A DNA stretch of 64,000 bases from Paramecium pentaurelia (taxonomy: Eukaryota > Ciliophora > Oligohymenophorea > Peniculida > Parameciidae). A program made the translations under genes and the position numbers. The notes under the pieces were generated by a model. The model ran no database searches, had not been told where the DNA came from, and worked only from the letters and a program-made list of their open reading frames with translations. The stretch is taken from NCBI GenBank assembly GCA_905183005.1, contig CAJJDO010000102.1, positions 322,098-386,097 on the forward strand. The letters are read 5' to 3'. This document shows, in pieces, positions 25,404 to 38,300 of the stretch. Position 1 is the stretch's first letter; each line of letters begins with the position of its first letter.

Positions 25404-28400
25404 ATGAACTCATAAAATGACCAAGAAAAATTGGGCATAGATGATTAAGGTTTGGGAGAAGTATTTGTACCATCATAAGTTGTAAAAAATTTTAATCAAA
25501 TGGTTGCTGAACCTCATCCTGTATTTTCACTATATAATATAGCTACAGTTACCATCTGATAGATCAGTTAAGCCTCCTTCAGAAAATAATGGTCAAAATT
25601 AAGCACCTTTGGTACATATATCAATATATGTAGTTAACTGATAAATAGCAAGCTTAACCTTTAATTAAGAAGCCTGATCAAGTAGTTGATGAATCTAAAA
25701 AATAGCCCAAACCTATGTAAGGATCTGCTCATCATAGTTAAGATGATGTCTCCATTAAGAGTTCAGGAGGAGGCACTAAATCTCCTCATCATTAATGTAC
25801 TTGTGTTATTTAATTTATCAGAAGCCTAATAGAAACGTATTAAAAGAATGAACAGTAGAGTTAAGAGTCGACACTCTTAATAAAAGCAATAATCAGATTT
25901 ATCAAAAAGAATACTAAAAATTACAGAAAGCACTGTGTTCTCAATAATTATGGCTATTGTCACTATATATGCATTATTTGGAGATGATGTTCGAATACTA
26001 TCAGTCGATAAGTAAGGAGATGATGTATTTTTTGTACTAACTGTTATATGCATGGTTGCATTTATTGTAGAAATTACACTTACTAGTATTGCTAAACCAG
26101 AATATATTTTGAATGTAAATAATATCAATTTTTTAGTTTTATTTTATCTTAGATGTTATTTCTACATTAACTATGATTTTAGATTTAGGTTGGATAACTG
26201 ATACATGGTATTCTGGAGATTTAACAAGTGCATCCTAGATTAAATCTATTGGAACTGCATCTAGAGCAGCAAGAAAGGCAGCTAGGGTTATTAGAGTTAT
26301 AAGACTTGTAAGATTAGTCAAATTATATAAACATGCTCGTTAGTAAATGGAAAGAGAATAGTAAAGAAAATTACTATAAGATTTATTAAGATAAGCTTAA
26401 TAAAGTAAGAGTTAAGATTAATAATAATAATAATAATAATAATAAGAATAAAATTTAACTATTTAATAAATTATACCATAAAATGATGAATCTAGAAATA
26501 ATTCTTAAAATGAAATTGAAGCAGCCAAAACACCAGATAGAAATTCTAACTCTTAAAATAAATCATCTTAAGTCTCTTCTTAAGCAGAAAACTAAATAAA
26601 AGAATCTATTGTAGGTGCATAATTATCAGATCTTGTTATGAGAAGAGTTATTACAATTATTTTAGCTATCTTAATAAGTATTCCTGTTCTTTCCTTAGAT
26701 ACTTATTAAGAAACAATTAGTAGTTATGATTCAGGAATTTACAGAATTTATTAATTTAAAGACAATTCTGAAGTAATGAAGTCCCTTTTATATTAATATG
26801 CTTAATTTCATATTGGGGAAATTTATCCAATTTATAGTGTTAATGTAAATTTAAAAGGAGGAAGTAATACGAATCTTGATGAATGGAATTATGATACTAA
26901 TCCAGAAATTTTTGAAGTTCCTACCTATGAAAACAATGACTAATATAGATTTTCAGATTTATAATATTATGTTAAATCTGATGGATCAGATTTGCAGATT
27001 TATGCCTCAGCAGATTTGGTAGCCTATAATTAAACTAATGCAATTTTATCAATATTTTAAACAGTCTTTGTGTGCATAGTTTTAGCAGTATCAGCTTTAA
27101 TGTTCAATAAAGATGTATCTGATTTGGTTATAGATCCGATTGAAGGAATGATGTAAAAGATAGAAATGATAGCAGCAAATCCACTTGAAGCTGTTAATAT
27201 AGAAGAATAAGAAGATTTAATTATGGAAGAATTAGAAAAATCTTAGGATGTTGAGAAATTAAAATAGAAAGAGATTGAAAAACATATGGAAACATATGTT
27301 CTTTAAAGATTAATTATGAAGGTAGGTGCTTTGTTAGCTGTTGGGTTTGGTGAAGCAGGTTCTGAGATTATAGCTGAAAATATTAGAAAGGGTGGTAGTG
27401 TTGATCCTATGATTCCTGGTAAGAAGATATTGGCAATTTTTGGATTTTGTGACATTAGAAATTTTACTGATGTAAAAATAAATTATATAAAATTATAGGC
27501 CACTGAAGTATTATAATAAGGAGTAATGCTTTTTGTGAATGAAATAGCTGAGATTGTTCATTCAACTGTTGATTCCATGAGTGGATCTGCTAATAAAAAT
27601 ATTGGTGATGCTTTCTTACTTGTATGGAAATATTCTCCTAATGATTATCATCCTGACCCTGACAATCCTAAAAATTTGAAACTCAAAACTGATAGATACA
27701 TTAAATAGAAAGGAGATATGGCAGTGATGGGATTTCTCAAAATTATAACAGCAATATCTATCTCCAAAAAGCTAGAGAAGTATAAGAAACACGAAGGACT
27801 AAATGCTAGAATGAAAGACTATTCTGTTAAGATGGGTTTTGGTTTACATATGGGTTGGGGAATTGAAGGAGCTATTGGTTCAGGATTTAAAATTGATGCC
27901 TCATATCTCAGTCCTAATGTTAATATGGCATCAAGATTAGAAGCTGCAACTAAATAATTTGGATCACTTATTCTCGTTAGTGGTATTCTAAAGTAATATT
28001 TGACTGAGGAATGTTAAAAGTAGATGAGAATGATAGATATTGTTACAGTGAAAGGAAGTATTATGCCTTTAGGTATGAATTTTAATTTATTTTTAGAATT
28101 ACATACAGTGGATATGTCTATCAAAAATTTATAATCTAAAATCAAGACTCTAAGAGATAAATTTGATGTTTCATCAATGACTTAAAAAGAATCAAAGAAA
28201 TTTAGAGTTGTTAATAGATTTAAGAGAGATCAATAAATGAAACAAGTAATGAATAATTAAATTAATATAACTGATCTCTTTGAAAAGGATGATGAATTAT
28301 CAGCTGCAAGAGAACCATATACTTAAGTAAATTATTAATTGTGATTATTTTTAGTAATTTTATGAGATTTGGAAATAGGGATTTGATTAATACATTAAAG

Positions 28401-28583
28401 GAAATTGGGGAGAAGCATAATCTATATTCTAGAAGACTTTAGTAAATAATATATATTATAATTTAGACTATGATACCTGAACATAAAGATGGGCCATCCA
28501 ATACACTTTTAGAAGTTATTCATTCTTGTGGTGGAAAAGCTCCCAAAGATTGGAAAGGTTATAGAGAGCTTACAGAAAAATGA
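25404..28583 (+). CDS. Class III adenylate cyclase with voltage-sensor-like membrane domain
   Basis: 994 residues, eight introns: 25521-25542, 25612-25633, 25797-25821 (CAG), 26115-26136, 27472-27498, 28073-28096, 28327-28354, 28442-28466. After a polar N-terminus come four membrane segments (about 150-285), the fourth being Arg-spaced like an S4 (RVIRVIRLVRLVKLYK). A Gln-rich linker, a fifth helix (about 385-402), an extracytoplasmic part and a sixth helix (about 515-540) lead to the cyclase domain (about 640-850) with FCDIRNFTD and NIGDAFLLVW (metal Asp residues) and SPNVNMASRLEAAT. Lys in SANKNIGD and Asp in KIDASY fit ATP rather than GTP. A helical C-terminal domain ends in WKGYRELTEK. 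It makes cAMP at a membrane. Confidence 0.92.
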
Positions 28584-28733
28584 TCTAACAAATCTTTGTT
28601 TGTCTTCAAAATTTATTATATAAATTAATAAGATTACAGATTATAATCTAAGAAGATTGGTGATATAACCAAAAAGATAATTTATCTATATTTATATACA
28701 ATTTTAATTGTCTTTTGGTTAATAAAAATATAA

Positions 28734-29867
28734 TCAATTGATATGATAAAAGGACATTTGATATATTTCTATTTCATCATCAGATCCCATTAATATGAAT
28801 TGCTTAAATTAAAGTTGCATATTTGACACAAAAAACCTAGAGCCATTCAATTATTTTGATATTTCAATATAAATACTGTTATCAGCATAATCATAAAAAC
28901 TGAGGGTTCCATCAAAATGAATCATACAAATCTCAAATTCTTCACTTTAATTCTAAGATACATCACATTTTTTAGGTTCTATATCAAATGCTGTAATCAT
29001 AGATTTGTTATTATTTTGATACTTTATTACATTCCATTTAGATAATCCATGATTTCCTATTTCAAGATATTATAACATTTCTCCATTTTGAATTGGAACC
29101 ATTAAGCTGGCTTTATTGTGTTAAAAATATAGTTTAGGTGGTGAAGTGATTCTATTAATATTATGAACATGATGTTAAATGTTAAAAAAGAGATCAATAG
29201 ATAAAATTGAAATAATTCCATTGTAGGAAGTTAAAGCTATGTAATAAATTTAATTATGAGTAGAAATGTCATTGAATATAATCAATTGTTCAAAATTGAA
29301 TTCATGTATCAATCTAATTTATTTATCTTTGATATCAATCTCAAATAGTCCAACACTTGAATCATTAAATCCTACTATTAAAATTATAACTTCTTATAAA
29401 TATCTTGAATTCATCCATATTATTCTCTTGTTGATTTATACATTGATATTAATCTCTTTAGATTGATCATCAAATAAGTTAATTTGTTATCCATTCTTTC
29501 CGCTACTTACAACTAATATTCCAGTACTTAAAGGTAATATTCTTTGAGGATTCTGAAACTGGTTTGGTAATGGAAAAGCAGTTAAGCATTCCAATGGACA
29601 TTGACATTTTGTTAAATCAATACATAATTATTAATGTACAAAATCTGGTTACTTAAGCTCTATAGTAAATATTTATTGACCCCCAATATATATAAAACAC
29701 TCACCTTCTATAAATTATTCTTCATCAGTTGAATCTCTATGCTGAGATACTGTTTCTTCTTAAACTAAACCACTTGCATATTGTGGATATACGATTCTCT
29801 AAATAGAATATCGATTAGTGCCATTATGAGAATAATGTTAGAATTGAGTTAAATTTCTACTTTCCAT
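28734..29867 (-). CDS. Unrecognised 377-residue protein, possibly beta-propeller
   Basis: An uninterrupted frame, ATG 29867 (MESRNLTQF), TGA 28734-28736. Repeating short hydrophobic strands with intervening turns (for example ILPLSTGILVVSSGKNGQQI) suggest a WD-like propeller, but no WD dipeptides are present. A Cys pair KCQCPLEC lies near residue 100. No introns. I assign no function. Confidence 0.7.
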
Positions 29868-29955
29868 AGATTATAAAATATCAAATTATTGGAGTTTAAT
29901 TCTAAAGACACTTAGAGAACAATAATTAACATCTAAATATTTAATATTATCTCAA

Positions 29956-30322
29956 TCATTTTCTTAAAGCTAACAATATCCAACCAAAGATCATAGCAAA
30001 ACCTCCAAATGGTGGTAAGTAACCTGACAATGTCTTTTTCCCAGTAAAGCTTTTGTGATAAAGAGGACCACAGAAAAGCAAGACACCAGTTCCAAAAAGG
30101 GAAAATGGCAATATGTTAACACCTTGAACTGATGATATAATCATTCCTATTCCGTTTAAAAAATGGAACATCAATCCTCTATCAAATATTAGTTTTTGCT
30201 CAATAGGCCAAGGTTTATGTCCCCCAGCAGCTCCCATAATTATACCAGATGCTATAGTTAAACAACTAAGTAAATAGTTAATATCACTAATACCCTGTTT
30301 TAAATCCCCAATTTTTCTACAT
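29956..30322 (-). CDS. TMEM256: TMEM256/DUF423-family small membrane protein
   Basis: 112 residues with one 28-nt intron (30266-30293). Start MQKNWGFKTG. Membrane segments: CLTIASGIIMGA, FHFLNGIGMIIS, LFGTGVLLFCGPLY and FGGFAMIFGWILLAL, and the family's glycine-rich GAAGGHK after helix 1 and PPFGG before the last helix. The family is widespread (bacterial UPF0382 to animal TMEM256) and of unknown biochemical role. The intron is required to attach the first helix to an ATG. Confidence 0.85.
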
Positions 30323-30491
30323 TAAATAATAATAAGATATCTAATTAGATTAAACAATAACCAATGATAATTTATAATTAAAATTGTCAATAGAAATTCA
30401 AAGATTCATAAATGTAGTTTAATTTTTTCTGTATTTCTAATTGAAGTATATATAACATTTAATCATTTTAAGATATTCAATGAATATAGCA

Positions 30492-32178
30492 TCATAACAT
30501 AATTAAAACTCCTAGAATGTTTCCCAAAATTAAATTTCCTGATTCGTCTACATCTATAAAATGATACCCTTAACTCCAATCATAATACTAAATTTGAATA
30601 TTAGAAATACCTAAATAGGTTTCTTGTAGTTTCCTGAAGTTTTCGATGTTATGTATGAAATTGTGTTATTTTCTAAAAGAACTTAACCAAAATGAACTAC
30701 TGCTGATTAATATGTTTATTTCTTCTCTTTTTTTATAGCTTATTTTCTAATTTATTCAATATCTGCTCCATAGATAGTTCCATTCTATGATGCAAAATAG
30801 ATCTTATGATGGAATGGATTAAATGCACAGCTCTAAATAAAATTTAATATTTACTTGAGTCTCATCATCACCAGTTAATGGCTGTATAAGTCTTTTTTCA
30901 ACATTCTATAGAACTTGAATTGAATCTTTTTTTATAATAGAAAAGAAACAAAACATTAAAGCTTTTTGATTTGGATCATCATTAATACATAATATAAATT
31001 TTCCACCTCTATCCCATTTAACTTATGATATTCCCTTTGATGTTATATGTCTATTGAATATTTCTTAAGAATTAGAAGGATTAATTATTTTAAGATTACC
31101 ATCATAACCTCCACTTAATAATAAAGGAGAGTTATTATCATTATGAATATAAAATTAAAGATCTTTAATAATTCCCATATGATATGATTCAAAAAAATTG
31201 ATAATTAAAAAGTTTTCACCTTTAATTTCAATGATATAAATATTCCCTTCTTAATCTCCAACAGATATTTTAGATTCTTTGCAAGGACACCAATCAAAGC
31301 AATTTAATATTTGATTAGGAACACTTATTTTACATAATATTTTCAATTCATCAGATATTATGTTTATGAAGGAAAGCATTGTAAAGCTGCCATTTGAATT
31401 GATAGTACCAATTGTAGTTATTGATTATGGATAGAATTTGATTTAACTTATTGCACCTTCATTATGATGCATGTATCTAATTTATTATTATTATATGATT
31501 CCCAATACTCCTTAACCATTATAGGTTTTGCCATATAGATGTAATTAGCTAAACTATTAGTTTTCATATTAATTCATTTAGATACTCGCTAAAATAACAC
31601 CTTTATTTATTACTATATTCAATAAAGAACAACCAAAATAAAGTAAGTAACCCTTTTCTAATTTATGAAATTGACCACTTTCAACAGGAAGGGAATCTAC
31701 CAAAATTTCTTTTTTGTTTAATTTAAATTCATTTCTTTATATTAGATCTATTCTTTCTTATTGGATTGTATTATTATATATAGATTTGATTAAATTTTCA
31801 TCTAAATTGCTTTCATTATTATAGAGGAATGATTTCTTAAAAACATGAATGCGTGTCATTAATTTTTAAGGAACTTTTTTTATTTTCTTTTCAATATTTT
31901 CTAAATTAATAAAGTATTGTAAATTACCTTTAGTTTATGTTTCTGTTATCTTTTTAAAAAAATCAATAGTATTGTTTTTGGATTAAGTAAATGAAACTTT
32001 ATTCACAAATGTATTTTCATGATTACAATTCTTACAAATTTTTTAATGTATATGAAGTTCGAATCCACAAGATTTACAGGCTTTAAATCCTCTTCTCACT
32101 ATGTTATAATTTGATATTACTCTTTTTTTATTCTTTTTTAGAAGTCTCTTTTTGAGATGATTATTTCTTTAACTTCAT
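30492..32178 (-). CDS. Zinc-ribbon plus WD-repeat-like protein
   Basis: 539 residues, ATG 32178, TGA 30492-30494, introns 32099-32120 (22 nt), 30833-30854 (22) and 30588-30610 (23), all TAG. Near the N-terminus CKSCGFELHIHQKICKNCNH forms a four-Cys zinc knuckle. The rest has propeller-like blades (NCFDWCPCKESKISVGDQEG, LLLSGGYDGNLKIINPS, AFNPFHHKIYFASQNGTIYG). I first thought of TFIIIC-type WD subunits but cannot support it. A 27-nt GTAA...TAG segment at 31901-31927 reads through in frame and was kept as coding. Confidence 0.75.
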
Positions 32179-32205
32179 AATTAATTTATTCAAAATATAA
32201 ATAAA

Positions 32206-33747
32206 ATGCAAACTTCGGTTAATACAATTGAAAAGGCAAATGTGTTAAGAAAGGAATTTTTAGAAATCGAAATAAATCATGATGAATTGTTATCGATAGA
32301 ATAATTTTATAGATGTCTAGATAAGAAAGTATAAACTGCATCAAAATTTAGTTAAGAAGATAATTTGATAGAGAATTAGGAGATCAATTATATTAAAGAA
32401 TGAACAAAACTTTTAATAACAAAATAACTATTGATGAATTTATTAAAGTGTTTCTCTAAGCAGAGGAGATTTTAAAGAATAAAATTGAAAGTTGTAAAAA
32501 GCAGATTTTAGATTATAATAAATAAAGAAAATATGTATCAAATCAATTTGATGTATGAATTGTAAATAAATAATTAAGTCAATAAAAGATAGTGAAAGAG
32601 TAAATTAATATGGAATTAAAGAGGATAGTTATTTAACTGTTGAATTATTAGAAGGAATCAATTTTCCAGCTTAAAATGTATCAGTAATTTTAAAATTGGA
32701 AAATTAAAAATAAGAAATTTAATAACAAAATGGACCATCACCTTAATGGAATAAAAATCTAAATTTGTATATTATTATATTATTATAGTAAAATTTCAAC
32801 TGGCTTAGAAGAATTATAATTATTTTTTTACACCATTAATCATCCCAATATACCATAATTATTAGGAACTGTAACTTTATCTTTATCACATTTGACTAAT
32901 TAAACTAAAATTGAAGATTGCTGTCAATTATTTGATAAAAATGGATAACAAACATAAACTAAAATTAAATTAAGATCATAATGGATATTTAATGATTCAA
33001 AATCATTAAGTTAATAAATTGAAGTTTGGAATGAATAAATAAAAACAGCCTAAGATGATTTAATTGATTTTGAAAAAGATTTAGCTACACTCTATGAACC
33101 TTTTCCAAATTATGTTTAATTAATTCGTTGTATAGAAAAAGAAGATCTAGCTATAAATCATTAACCTCCTAATACTTTAGTAATGACACCAATAAATAAT
33201 ATTAGTTCTTAATATGATTACAAATTATATACACGTTTAAGTATATTAATTGTAATGGGAATTAGTGTATTTATTTGTTTTGGAAAAACTCAATTTTTAG
33301 ATGTAAATAATTTAATAAAAATAGTTAATTTTATGTTTCTTTTTTATTATTGAATTTGAATTCAATAGACTTTACAAATAACGTTTAATCTATTATTCTG
33401 TAGGTGTTGGCATTTCATTATTATGTGATTTAGTATGGGCAATCAAATATTCAAGAGGATTTTGGGGTAGTGAAGCTACTGAAACTGATAAATATTATGC
33501 AATAGAAAATGGACCCAATAGATTAGCCTTAATTTTACTTTATGTTTCTTTCATATTTAAAGTATATAATAATTAATTATGATAGTTAATTTTATGTACA
33601 CTTTTAGGAGCATTAAGTTAGGATATGCCTGAAAAATTAGAGGAATAGTTGCCAAAGAACAATAAATAAATAAAATAATAATTGTTGTATTAAAAAAATA
33701 AGACTGCTTAATTTGGTGAAGATAATAGCACATTTTACAATTATTGA
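32206..33747 (+). CDS. C2-domain protein with C-terminal membrane helices
   Basis: 474 residues, five introns of 22-26 nt (one AAG, others TAG), first between DKK and LRRQF near 32330. The N-terminal 90 residues are helical, EF-hand-like in layout (NNKITIDEFIKVFLQAEEIL) but with only one loop-like stretch. A C2-type beta-sandwich follows (YLTVELLEGINFPAQNVSV, SPQWNKNL). The C-terminal third has hydrophobic helices (LYTRLSILIVMGISVFICF, YYSVGVGISLLCDLVWAI, LALILLYVSFIFK). Probably a Ca2+- or lipid-responsive membrane tether; this is inference. Its start is 27 bp from the divergent zinc/WD gene. Confidence 0.8.
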
Positions 33748-33772
33748 TTTGATTTCTTTATTATTAAAAAAA

Positions 33773-35270
33773 ATGTAATTTAATTATGAAATACTATAAG
33801 AAATATATTAAAGTGGTAGAGTTAGAATTGAGAAAGTGAGATCAATGTCAGACAATTAGACATATATTTAGAAAACATACCTTTCTAATAAAAATGAAGG
33901 TATATGTTAAAATGGATTATCAAATAGGTTTGAATGCTATAAAGATGTTGGCTTAAATAAAAAATTAGTTTTTATTGTAAGTTATTGAATACATGGAGAA
34001 TGAAGAATAATAATTAGTAATCATTTAAGAATATTGTGATTAAGGAGATCTAAAAACATTCACTTTATAACATATCGGTTACAAAATGCAAGAGAGTATT
34101 ATATGGTCACTCTTTCTTTAAATGGCTTATGCATTATTACAACTTAATGAGTTAGGTATACAACATAGAGTTCTGTTACCAGAAAATATACTCTTATTGG
34201 CAAGAACAGAGGGATATTAAATTAGAATAACTGATTTTCATAAATCTTCTAGATAGACATTATGTTAATTGCCTTGTCCAGCAATCTATTTGCCACATGA
34301 ATATTTTTTTGATGGTTAATATACATAAAAGTCTCACATTTGGTAGATTGGACATATTCTATATTTTATGGTTTCTTAGAAATTACTATTTCCATAATCT
34401 ACTTAAGAAAACTAAATTAAGGAATAATTACGTAGAGGAAGAATTCAAATAAATATTTCTGACTTTTACTCACCTGGTTTAGTAAAATTAATTAATGTTT
34501 GTTTAACCATAAGAGAAAATTAGAGACCTAATATTCTTTAGATTTTAAGAATGAGAGAAGTAAAGGAAGCAATAAATAGACCTTATTATGAATTTTCTTT
34601 AGAATAAAAAAGACATTTAATGTATTGGATTAATAGTTCAGAAACTACTATTTCTTATCCAGTTTAATATTCATTTAATGAATTTGATTTACATTCACCA
34701 AAATAAATATCAAAGGAAGTTGTAATAAAAAAGAATTTTTAAAATTCTAAATTACCAGAAATATTTTAATAAAAATAAATAACAAAAAAATCTTCTTCTG
34801 AAAAAAAAATTGAATCTGAAAATTTAAAAACTGAAATAAAAAGAAAAGAAGATATATTTTTATAATAATAACTTCTTACATAAACTTATACAAATAAATA
34901 TTTTGTTGGAATTGTTAAACCTATAAATTATCATAAAAAATAATAATAATAATAATAATAAAATAAAATTGATGCACCACCTAGATTCTCAATACCTTAT
35001 GAAAAATAATTAGACTCTATTTTTTAAAATCTATTAGATAGTAAGAAGTAATTATGTAGCGAATGGATTGGAGATTCAGAATATATGTTTTTAAAATCAC
35101 AAATAAAACTAAATGTAAGAAATTTTTATTTATTTTCTTAGAAAACTGATAAATTGATGAACTATATGTAATATAGATATCCAAAAGTTAATAGTAGTGT
35201 AATATTGAAATAAATTAATGATATTGCTGATTTAGAACAATAAAGATCTTATAGCAAAACTAAATAATGA
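33773..35270 (+). CDS. Predicted pseudokinase with Gln-rich tail
   Basis: 489 residues with a 28-nt intron (33900-33927). The N-lobe (YEILQEIYQSGRVRIEKV) has lost the Gly loop. The VAIK-position Lys is kept (YIQKTYL). EYCDQGDLKTF marks the hinge. The catalytic HRD is HRV (IQHRVLLPENI) and the DFG is DFH (RITDFHKSS). The missing catalytic Asp makes phosphotransfer unlikely. NEK-like by general similarity. A polyglutamine run (TAA repeats near 34942-34970) lies in the tail. Head-to-tail with the C2 gene, 25 bp apart. Confidence 0.85.
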
Positions 35271-35340
35271 TTGTATTGTAATTTAAATATTTTGTTTGAA
35301 GCAGTTAAAATAACTTTTTTATTAATTTATATATAATTTA

Positions 35341-38300
35341 ATGTCTCAAAGACTTTTAAGAAAATCAAGAACTAATTAGAATGATTAAAGTCAGTGTTAA
35401 AGTCAAGGTCATGCTTCCCCAATCTTAATAGATGAACAAATGAGAAATTTTAAAATTGAATTCTCTGACTTATCAAGAAAAAGATTGAGTGACAGTGGAG
35501 AAGTCAAAGATCCAACAATTTATAGTTAACGAAAATCTAGACTTTCTTAATTTTCTCAAATCAACAATCGATAAAGAGATGTAAGTGAACATAACCCAAG
35601 CCTACCATAATATACAGGTACAACAAAATAATATTATTAATTAAAATGGAAAGAATTAAATGGTTTACCAAAGCATACTGATTTATAATAAATTATCAAA
35701 ACATTTCTATAGAAACTGAAAAGAAATGCTAATATAATGGACTAACCAATTACTAATACTTATTTCAAAGAAAATTACTTAAAGGAAGAGGTGTAATTCT
35801 AACCTTCCTATCTTTTACATTTGAGATAATTTTTTTAATATATAAGATTGATTTCATATATTTTAGTTCCATTGTAAGCTGGAACAAATTCAGTGTAGTT
35901 ATGGGTCTTAGGTTTTATTCTCTTATTTTTACTTATTGAATAAGTTGATTAAATATTTAAAATAAAATTAGAGAAATTGAATATCACTTGCAATTTTGTT
36001 TATATTGCAAGTACTTTATTAATAAATTTTGATTTTAGCAATACAGGTAAATTAATATTATTACTCTTATTATTGAGTGGGATTAAATATTAATTCCATT
36101 GGAATACAATTACATTCTCATTAATTTTATTGATCTATATCAATTACATTGCTAATATTTGGTTATTAATATAAAATGATGAGTTCAGTTACATTGAATC
36201 AGTAATTTGGACAATGAATAATTGTGTATAATATTAACTATAATTAGAAAGTTACCATTTCATAATATTGAGTCACATAATTAATCTAATTAGATATATA
36301 CTATAATATTCTAAATTGCATCTTACTATTTTTAAATGATATTTTTATCTTCATTCATTAAATTTCTATTCTCCAAAAATGAGTATTATTGTAAGTTAAT
36401 TTTAGAATGAAGATGTTTATAGACTTTTTAGAGAATAATAAGGTTGATTTAAAAATTATATAAGATACAAGGGAAGTATTGAAGGAAAATTAATATTCAA
36501 ATACATTATCAACTGTAATTAAGAATTAAATTTAAATTAGGTTAATAATTTGATGTAATCACTACCAATAAATTTAACGAAACCTTTATTTTTTTTAATG
36601 AAGAGTAAAAAATTATAAGAGATTAGTTTTTTTAAATAATATTTTTCTAAATAATCTTTGGATGAAATTGGATATGAATCAAATCTAAAATTCTATAAAA
36701 CAAATGATATAATTGTAGAAAAAGGTCAATTAGATGAATATATTTATGTAGTACTTTAAGGTGAAATAGGAATTTATGATAAAAATATTTATTTGTAATG
36801 TTTACCAAACAATTAAGCTATTGGAATAGAAAATTTGCTTATGAGTCAAGGACATAATTTAACAATGAGAAGTAAGGGAAATTCTATACTTATTTAAATA
36901 AAACATTCATTATTTTTAGATACTATAAAAAAGATTAATAATGATTTAGAAACACTTCATTCCATAAAAAATGAGGTTTTATTTATGAATAAAATAGAAT
37001 TATTATTATAAAATTGTTATGTTTGTGGATCATAATATCATTTAAGTTCTGGATGTAATAAAGTTCATTCAGTTTTAAACAATAGTATTGTTATAAGTAG
37101 ATATTTATATTCAATTCCATAAAAAAGAGAGAAATATGAAAGAAAATGGGATTGGAGAGTGAATTCATTATACAATTTTAAATTAGTAAGAAGTTGTGGA
37201 AGGAGATTGAAAAGGAATTATGGATTTATGTTTCAAGAACCAGAAATTAATAATAGAATAGATTATTATGATGAAGAAGAAGAAGAGGAAGATGAAGATG
37301 AAAATGATGATGAAATATAATTAGGAAGATAATCATATAAAGATTTGACTAATCCATCAAGAGTATATAATTTATATATAAATAGAAAAGTGTTGAAATG
37401 GTTTCAGGTTAAACATTAAGGGACATTATCTATCATGATCATATTGATAATGAAGAATAATTATAATATTATTAATAATAATGGTAATAATAATAATAAT
37501 AAGAAATAAATAGACATTAAATCAATAAATAAACTTTACAAACTGCTGGATTTCAAACAAATGATGATTTGTATTTTGGAGATTCTATTAATATTCCACT
37601 ATAACATAAATAATTTACTTAAAATAGTAATACTTTCAGATCATCAAGTGGATAAAATACTTATTAAAGTTAGAAAAGTTAATAATTAAAATAATAATAA
37701 TAATAATAATAAACTTAATAATAAACACAATAATCATTATATTAATCTAAAACTTATGTTCAAAGTCCTCTTGGAACCAATCAACTATTAGTTAGTAGTA
37801 ATAGAAATGCTTAACCTAAATTAACATTTTCTTATGATCCATTCTATCATGAATAAAATTAGAAATAAGTATTAGCTGCTCCATAGCCTGAATATTAGGC
37901 AATGGCAAGACCATAATATAGATCATCTACTAATTATGTACCAAGTGTATAAAATCAATTGCCTATAGTATCAGAAGAGAGCAATTCCTTATTAAATATC
38001 CCAATTGCAAATAATCCATATCAATCTGCCATGTCTATTAGTTCTGTAGGTATGTCAAGCATTGATGAAGTGCAAAGAAGAGAAGGATAAAATAATACAT
38101 ATACTGGTGTTAGGAGAGCAACTTAAAAATAAACTAATACAGTGTCAAGTGTCATTAGTCCTGATATAAAGAAAAAGTCAATTTCAGCATCTAATTCTAG
38201 ATCATATTCAGCTTTGTCTTCTAGATAAAATTAACACTATAGTGATTTAGATAATATCTTATATAAATAAGATCTTAAAGATAATTTTGATATTGATTAA

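Noticed and set aside
28327..28344. Early end of the cyclase gene at an in-frame TGA (QVNYQL stop)
   Set aside because: Removing introns 28327-28354 and 28442-28466 extends the frame into a C-terminal domain seen in class III cyclases.
36380..36420. 15-nt intron (GTAAGTTAATTTTAG) in the channel gene
   Set aside because: A 23-nt intron starting 8 bases earlier (36383-36405) gives the frame that continues into the C-linker.
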